Positions 5,934 through 10,360 of a DNA stretch of 10,360 nucleotides are shown in pieces (positions within the stretch are counted from its first letter, which is position 1; each line of letters begins with the position of its first letter). The notes below the pieces were generated by a model that saw only the letters and a program-made list of their open reading frames with translations, searched no databases and was not told where the DNA came from. The DNA is from an uncultured Eubacteriales bacterium (GTDB lineage: Bacteria > Bacillota_A > Clostridia > Peptostreptococcales > Anaerovoracaceae), in NCBI GenBank assembly GCA_902790885.1, contig CADATR010000064.1, positions 1 to 10,360 of the forward strand. The letters run 5' to 3'. The translations under genes were made by a program, and so were the position numbers.

Positions 5934-7109
5934 CTACTTCAGTCCCGACGCCATCATGTAGACGTTGAAGATGTCTTCTGTGTCGAGCACCTTGAAGTTG
6001 CCTATCTTGCGGGCGTTCTGGAATGTAACTCCCAGAGCGGCCTTGCGGCATGCCTCTTCATCGAACTCGAGGCCGAGGCCCTTGATGTCTGTAGGCATGT
6101 CGATCGAGCGGAAGAACGCCTCGAATTTTTCGATGGTCCTCACCGGGTCGCTTTCGCCGAATACGCCTTCGCCCAGTTTGACGAATCTGTCAGGATCCAC
6201 CTCGAGAACGTATCTTGCCCACGATCCCCAGATGGCAGCAAGGCCCGCGCCGTGTGCGACATCGAACTCAGCGGAGAGCTCGTGCTCTATCTGATGGCAG
6301 GCCCAGTCGCCCTTGTTGGAGTTGCCGGCTGCCATGAGTCCGTTGTGCGAGAGGGAGCCGCACCACATGAGGTTGGCTCTTGCGTCATAGTCATCAGGCT
6401 TTTCGATCGCGACCGGCGCCCACTTCATTACCTCCTTGAGGAGTGTGAACGAGAGCTGGTCTGTGAAGTCGAGGGCGTATCCCTGATGGAAGTATCTCTC
6501 GAGTGTGTGCATCATGATGTCGGTGGCGCCGCATGCTGTCTGATATTTTGAGACTGTAGCGGTCAGCATAGGATCGAGCATGGCGAATTTCACTCTGCCG
6601 AAGTCCGTGTTGACTCCTCTCTTGAAGACAGGATCGGTCTCGTCGTTTGTGATTACCGACGAATCGCTCATTTCAGAGCCGGTAGCCGAAAGCGTCAGCA
6701 CGCAGCCGACCGGAGCCGTACCCTCTACCTTGCGCTTGCCGCAATAGAAATCCCACACATCTCCGCCGCCGTAAACGCCGTAACCTATCGCCTTGGCGCT
6801 GTCGAGAACTGAGCCGCCGCCGACCGCCAGTATGAAATCGCAGCCTTCGCTCTTGTAGAGCTCGATGCCCTTGCGCACCAGCGATACTCTAGGGTTAGGA
6901 ACAACACCGCCGAGCTCGACAAATTCGATGCCTGCGTCTTTGAGCTTCTCCTCCACATTGTCGAGCAGGCCCGTTCTGCGGACCGAGCCGCCGCCGAAAT
7001 GAATAAGCACTTTGGCAGCGCCGTAGCTCTTCAGCACTTCACCGACCTGGTCCTCAGCGCCGACGCCGAAATATACATGTGTAGGTGTAAAGTATTCCAT
7101 GATTGCCAT
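5934..7109 (-). CDS. Iron-containing alcohol dehydrogenase, butanol-dehydrogenase type
   Basis: A 391-residue cytoplasmic enzyme, the usual length for the family. It should reduce aldehydes such as butanal or ethanal to alcohols with NAD(P)H, which re-oxidises fermentation cofactor. The N-terminal half is a nucleotide-binding domain: HFGGGSVRRTG (37-47), characteristic of the BDH/YqhD subgroup, and VGGGSVLDSAKAIG (96-109). The helical C-terminal half carries the metal ligands D197 and H201 (GATDIMMHTLERY), H272 and H286 (DWACHQIEH, then EFDVAHGAGL). Their spacing matches that of E. coli YqhD (D194, H198, H267, H281). The start at 7109 is supported by AAGGAG 7 bases upstream, which overlaps the stop codon of the preceding glucosidase gene; only 12 bases separate the two, so they are co-transcribed and possibly translationally coupled. 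Substrate and cofactor preference cannot be read from sequence alone. Confidence 0.93.
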   Translation of the reverse strand: MAIMEYFTPTHVYFGVGAEDQVGEVLKSYGAAKVLIHFGGGSVRRTGLLDNVEEKLKDAGIEFVELGGVVPNPRVSLVRKGIELYKSEGCDFILAVGGGSVLDSAKAIGYGVYGGGDVWDFYCGKRKVEGTAPVGCVLTLSATGSEMSDSSVITNDETDPVFKRGVNTDFGRVKFAMLDPMLTATVSKYQTACGATDIMMHTLERYFHQGYALDFTDQLSFTLLKEVMKWAPVAIEKPDDYDARANLMWCGSLSHNGLMAAGNSNKGDWACHQIEHELSAEFDVAHGAGLAAIWGSWARYVLEVDPDRFVKLGEGVFGESDPVRTIEKFEAFFRSIDMPTDIKGLGLEFDEEACRKAALGVTFQNARKIGNFKVLDTEDIFNVYMMASGLK

Positions 7110-7121
7110 AATGATTCTCCT

Positions 7122-8870
7122 TTATCTTACCTCTTCGAACAGGATAGCCTCGTAAGGCTTCATGTGCATTATCTCTTCGACCTCAGCGTCCGTGCGGCCG
7201 CGGTTGGTCATGCGTATCTTCAGCTCATCGAGCTCGAAGTCGCCCGGCATTATGAAGTCGGCGCGCGTGCCCGAGAAGTTGCCGACTATCAGGAAGCGCT
7301 TGTCGCCGTAACATCTGCTGTAGCTGATCACCTGCCTGTCGTCAGGATAGTATTCTATCGTGTTGCCGTAGATCAGCGTCTTTTCGGATTTTCTGAGTGC
7401 GAGCAGCCTCTGGTAGAAGCGGTAGATGGACTTGCCCGGGTCGAAAGCCGGATCCATCGGATCGGTCACTGCCTTGCCGCCCTTTGCCAGATCGAGCTCC
7501 GCGTTGATCTTCTTATACTCAGGATTCACGCACTGCCACGGCTCTGCGCCGGCATTGAAGCCCGCGTTTTCTGTGGCGTCCCACTGCATCGGCGTCCTGG
7601 CATTATCCCTGACGGCGCCCCTCATCATTTTGAAGGATACACGCGGCGGTATGTGAAGATCTTTCGCCATGTCGAAGATGAAGTGCGTCACCGGGTCCTT
7701 CATCTGATCCGGGCTCCTGAAGGCCGTGTTTGTCATGCCGATCTCTTCGCCCTGATAGATGAACGGTGTGCCCCAGCCCAGGAATGTTACCATCGCCAGG
7801 AATGTGGCCGCCTCGTATCTGTACTTCTTTGTGTTGATGCCGAATCTGCTGACGCTCCTCGCCTGGTCATGGTTCTCGAGCACCAGGGTGTTCCAGCCGC
7901 TGCCGTGGTATCTCAGCTGCGGGTCTATGAGGCCGCGCTTGAACTTCCTGAGGCTGAACGGCTTCGGTATCATCTTGAGGCCGAACATGTTGTCTGACGC
8001 CAGATGCTCGAAGTCGAAAATGCTGTCGAGTTCGCCGGATTCTTCTTTTATATATCTGTGCGCGTGCTCTTCATCAGGCACGTAGGATTCGCCGACGGTG
8101 TAGGTGTCGTAAAGCGACAGCGCCTTCTCGTTGAGCTCCTTGAGGAACTCGTGCATGCGCGGTCCGTCGACGTAGAACGGAGTGCCCTTCTGGAAGTGCA
8201 GCGGATTTTTGTCGTCTTTCAGCGGATAAACCTTGGAGATCATGTTGAAGACGTCGAACCTGAAGCCGTCCACGCCCTTGTCGAGCCAGAACTTCAGAAT
8301 GTCCGCCATCTCTTCCCTCACTTTAGGGTTCTCCCAGTTGAGATCAGGCTGCTCCGGAGCGAAAAGGTGCAAGTAGTATTCGTCTGTGCCCGGGATGCGC
8401 TCCCACGCAGGCCCTGTGAATGACGAGGTCCAGTTGGTCGGCGGTATGAGCTCGCCCGCCTTGTCCCTTCTGCCCTCGCGGATTATGTAGTAGTCGCGGT
8501 AAGGCGAGTCCTTGTCGGCTATCGCGGCTTTGAACCACTCGTGCTGATCGCTCGTATGGTTGAACACCGCGTCCATCATCACCTTAAGGCCGCGTTTGTG
8601 GCACTCGTCAAGGAGCCTCTCGAAATCCTCCATGGTTCCGAAGGCCGGGTGTATCTTTCTGTAGTCGGCAATGTCGTAGCCGTAGTCTTTCCACGGCGAG
8701 TCGTACAGCGGCGAAAACCAGATGGCCGTCACCCCGAGCTCCTTTATGTAATCGAGCTTCGAGATGATGCCGGGGATATCGCCCATGCCGTCATTGTTAG
8801 AATCCATGAAGCTGAGCGGATATATCTGATAAACGACCGCTTCCTTATACCAGTTTGTTTTTACCGCCAT
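7122..8870 (-). CDS. malL: Oligo-1,6-glucosidase / alpha-glucosidase (GH13, subfamily 31 type)
   Basis: A 582-residue cytoplasmic enzyme with no signal peptide. It removes glucose from the non-reducing end of short alpha-glucosides. The opening WYKEAVVYQIYPLSFMDSNN followed by DGMGD includes the calcium-binding loop (23-31). The four GH13 regions are present: DAVFNHT (100-106), GFRFDVFN with nucleophile D206, VGESY with acid/base E261, and ENHDQ with transition-state D335. Valine 207 after the nucleophile is the residue found in isomaltases and oligo-1,6-glucosidases, where maltases have threonine, so alpha-1,6 (isomaltose-type) specificity is inferred. RDNARTPMQWD (421-431) is the usual family signature. 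The protein is somewhat longer than typical members (about 555-565), with extra residues around 385-415 and 455-480. The ribosome binding site AAAGGA lies 6 bases before the ATG. It is the first gene of the operon; no sugar transporter or regulator is adjacent, and I found no convincing CcpA site upstream. Confidence 0.95.
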   Translation of the reverse strand: MAVKTNWYKEAVVYQIYPLSFMDSNNDGMGDIPGIISKLDYIKELGVTAIWFSPLYDSPWKDYGYDIADYRKIHPAFGTMEDFERLLDECHKRGLKVMMDAVFNHTSDQHEWFKAAIADKDSPYRDYYIIREGRRDKAGELIPPTNWTSSFTGPAWERIPGTDEYYLHLFAPEQPDLNWENPKVREEMADILKFWLDKGVDGFRFDVFNMISKVYPLKDDKNPLHFQKGTPFYVDGPRMHEFLKELNEKALSLYDTYTVGESYVPDEEHAHRYIKEESGELDSIFDFEHLASDNMFGLKMIPKPFSLRKFKRGLIDPQLRYHGSGWNTLVLENHDQARSVSRFGINTKKYRYEAATFLAMVTFLGWGTPFIYQGEEIGMTNTAFRSPDQMKDPVTHFIFDMAKDLHIPPRVSFKMMRGAVRDNARTPMQWDATENAGFNAGAEPWQCVNPEYKKINAELDLAKGGKAVTDPMDPAFDPGKSIYRFYQRLLALRKSEKTLIYGNTIEYYPDDRQVISYSRCYGDKRFLIVGNFSGTRADFIMPGDFELDELKIRMTNRGRTDAEVEEIMHMKPYEAILFEEVR

Positions 8871-8997
8871 ATCAGGTCCTTTCCCTTCATATATGCGTTA
8901 GTGCGCCGCGCGCCGGATCATATCCCGCCCGGAATGAGCGGAGTAAAACGCAGCAACTACCTTTCGCTAAACGCAGACTTCCGGCCCTTAAGCCTTG

Positions 8998-9043
8998 AAA
9001 AATCCTTCCGCATGCTTATGAGCGATAAACTCCGGAAGGGATT
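8998..9043 (-). terminator. Rho-independent terminator of the pyrophosphatase gene
   Basis: On the minus strand AATCCCTTCCG (9043-9033) pairs with CGGAAGGATT (9010-9001). The region between can form a second stem, GTTTAT with ATAAGC, across a small internal loop. TTTTT follows at 9002-8998. It starts 30 bases after the pyrophosphatase stop, so the glucosidase operon should have its own promoter within 8871-8997, which I could not define. Confidence 0.75.
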
Positions 9044-9073
9044 ATGTCCGGGGTAGCTGCGGCGCTTTGCAGC

Positions 9074-10360
9074 TTATGCTGCTGCAGGATCTTTTGAGGC
9101 TTTATCTGACTTAGGAAGCAGCTGCTTTTTGCGGCTCATCACGCCCGGCATGTCGAAGATCTGCTCGTCGAGCTTCGTGTATGGCAGATCGCGGTTGGAT
9201 TTGCACTTCGAAGCCAGCAGCACGCTCTTTTCTTTGAGAACATCAGTGACCATGAGGAGTGTCCAGTCGAGTCCCTGCACGGAAGCGATGTGCTGCAGTG
9301 CATCTATATATGCGCCCGCGTATTCCTTTATATTCGTCAGCGTTGTCACCTCGCACTGGCCCACGCCCATCTTTGTGCCGCCGTTCTCGTACTTCTTGAA
9401 GTCGGACAGGATCATCTCCTGCGGATCCTGTGTGGCGAGGTTGTCGGTGATGCTGAAGAGCTTTTCACCGAATTCCTCTACGCTCGGCACCTTCGCGAGC
9501 CTCGCGAGCATCTCGACTGCCTGCATGTCCTGCGCTGTAGTCGTAGGGCTGCGGAGGATCAGCGTGTCGGCGATTATGCCGGTAAGCATGGTGCGTGCCG
9601 CGTACTGATCCGGCATGATGCCGTGTCTTATGTAAAGCTGATAGACTATCGTGTTGGCGCTTCCGAGCGGCTCGGCGGCGATGAAGATCGGCATCGTAGT
9701 CGAGAGAGCGTCGAGCCTGTGGTGGTCGATGATCTCAACGATGTCGGCGGTCTCGATTCCGTCGATGCTCTGCGCCGGCTCGTTGTGATCTACCATGATC
9801 ACCTTGTTGACCGGTCTGTCGAGGAAGCAGCGCCTTGTGACGAATCCCCTGAACTCGCCGTTCTCCATTACGGCGAGTCCCCTTGTGTGTGAATTCGAGA
9901 ATATCTTTCTGCCCTCAACAAAAAGGTCGTCTATGTCTATGGTTTCTGTCTTGGTCTCCATCATCGACTCGATCGATTCCGCAAGCCTTATCCTTCTGAG
10001 CGTTTCAGCGGTGCCGAGTCCGGTTGTGAATACGGAACCTTCATAGCCGCTGTAGTCCACATCAGGCGCCTCGTCTGCAGTCGCGATGATGATCGCCGGC
10101 ACCTGCTTTTCCACTGCATACTCTATAAGCTCTTTGCGCGATCCGAGCACTACTATGCAGTCGCCGATCTCGTCGAGCATGTCGCGGAAGCCCTCAAACG
10201 AAGCGGCTCCTACGAGCAGTGAACCCTCTATGGTATCGCGGCTGCCCCTGTGCAGCAGCTCGCCCGGGATGACCCTCAGTATGTTGTCTACAGTAAACTT
10301 GTATGTCGGGACCTCTTCCTTGTTGTCTGACAGGAACCACTTCGTGATGTCGTCTACGCT
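9074..10360 (-). CDS. ppaC: CBS/DRTGG-containing manganese-dependent inorganic pyrophosphatase (N-terminus outside window)
   Basis: The C-terminal 428 residues of a family II pyrophosphatase, which hydrolyses PPi to phosphate in the cytoplasm and so pulls biosynthetic reactions forward. The frame is open to the right edge, so the ATG at 10180 is internal. In order within the visible part (residue 1 at the edge): a DRTGG domain (about 22-125), a CBS motif (about 135-180, IFSNSHTRGLAVMENGEFRG), the rest of the DHH domain with VDHNE (D191), IIDHHRLD (H213, H214), IADTLILRSPTTT (D265), and the DHHA2 domain ending in the substrate loop VMSRKKQLLP (R410, K411). D191, H213 and D265 match metal ligands of the Bacillus enzyme. 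The missing part should hold the G-H-x-N-P-D-T-D motif and the first CBS motif. Enzymes with CBS pairs are controlled by AMP/ADP (inhibition), and those with DRTGG also by diadenosine polyphosphates; this is family knowledge. A poly-alanine tail closes the protein. Confidence 0.95.
   Translation of the reverse strand, partial: SVDDITKWFLSDNKEEVPTYKFTVDNILRVIPGELLHRGSRDTIEGSLLVGAASFEGFRDMLDEIGDCIVVLGSRKELIEYAVEKQVPAIIIATADEAPDVDYSGYEGSVFTTGLGTAETLRRIRLAESIESMMETKTETIDIDDLFVEGRKIFSNSHTRGLAVMENGEFRGFVTRRCFLDRPVNKVIMVDHNEPAQSIDGIETADIVEIIDHHRLDALSTTMPIFIAAEPLGSANTIVYQLYIRHGIMPDQYAARTMLTGIIADTLILRSPTTTAQDMQAVEMLARLAKVPSVEEFGEKLFSITDNLATQDPQEMILSDFKKYENGGTKMGVGQCEVTTLTNIKEYAGAYIDALQHIASVQGLDWTLLMVTDVLKEKSVLLASKCKSNRDLPYTKLDEQIFDMPGVMSRKKQLLPKSDKASKDPAAA

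Noticed and set aside
6999..7997. Plus-strand 332-residue frame opposite the glucosidase and dehydrogenase
   Set aside because: Antisense shadow created by the codon bias of two clear enzymes; no start signals.
8905..8990. Possible promoter or CcpA site upstream of the glucosidase gene
   Set aside because: TATGAT is present near 8918-8923 on the minus strand, but no -35 box lies at proper spacing, and TTGCTGCGTTTTAC does not fit the cre consensus.

Overview
The window reads as chromosomal DNA from an anaerobic, fermentative member of the Clostridia (Firmicutes), probably gut-associated. The evidence is strong GGAGG-type ribosome binding sites, a CBS/DRTGG-type manganese pyrophosphatase, a butanol-dehydrogenase-like iron alcohol dehydrogenase next to an oligo-1,6-glucosidase, a secreted protein built of MBG/Ig-like repeats, and a nuclease-fold family that I recall as common in Clostridia. 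I cannot name a genus. Genes have balanced base composition, while the intergenic stretch at about 3450-4680 is clearly A/T-rich and holds a compact G/C-rich island.

Layout: (1) 1-2643, minus: the first 881 residues of a large secreted protein (signal peptide, beta-helix-like region, then at least seven Ig/MBG-type modules, two of them a recent 267-bp duplication). The gene continues past the left edge. (2) 2889-3237, minus: a single phage-type holin-like gene with its own ribosome binding site and terminator, next to an unrecognised plus-strand coding remnant (3281-3451). (3) 3452-4681: a long, mostly non-coding A/T-rich stretch with a G/C-rich island of nested inverted repeats (3888-3975), a doubtful small ORF, a tandem 20-bp repeat that looks like an insertion-sequence end, and a promoter candidate. 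(4) 4682-5533, plus: a stand-alone protein with a C-terminal PD-(D/E)XK nuclease-like fold. (5) 5600-8870, minus: a tight operon of oligo-1,6-glucosidase, iron alcohol dehydrogenase and a 55-residue two-helix membrane protein, closed by a strong terminator. (6) 8998-10360, minus: the C-terminal 428 residues of a CBS/DRTGG-containing manganese pyrophosphatase, closed by its own terminator. This gene enters from the right edge.

Functionally the right half is ordinary metabolism: hydrolysis of alpha-1,6-glucosides to glucose, a reductive step from aldehyde to alcohol that re-oxidises NAD(P)H, and pyrophosphate removal under adenine-nucleotide control. The left half is accessory: a surface repeat protein, an orphan phage lysis-type gene, mobile-element debris and an orphan nuclease-like gene. 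I see no convincing multi-gene novel system. The features most worth a second look are the orphan nuclease, the orphan holin, the G/C-rich folded island and the tandem terminal-like repeat.
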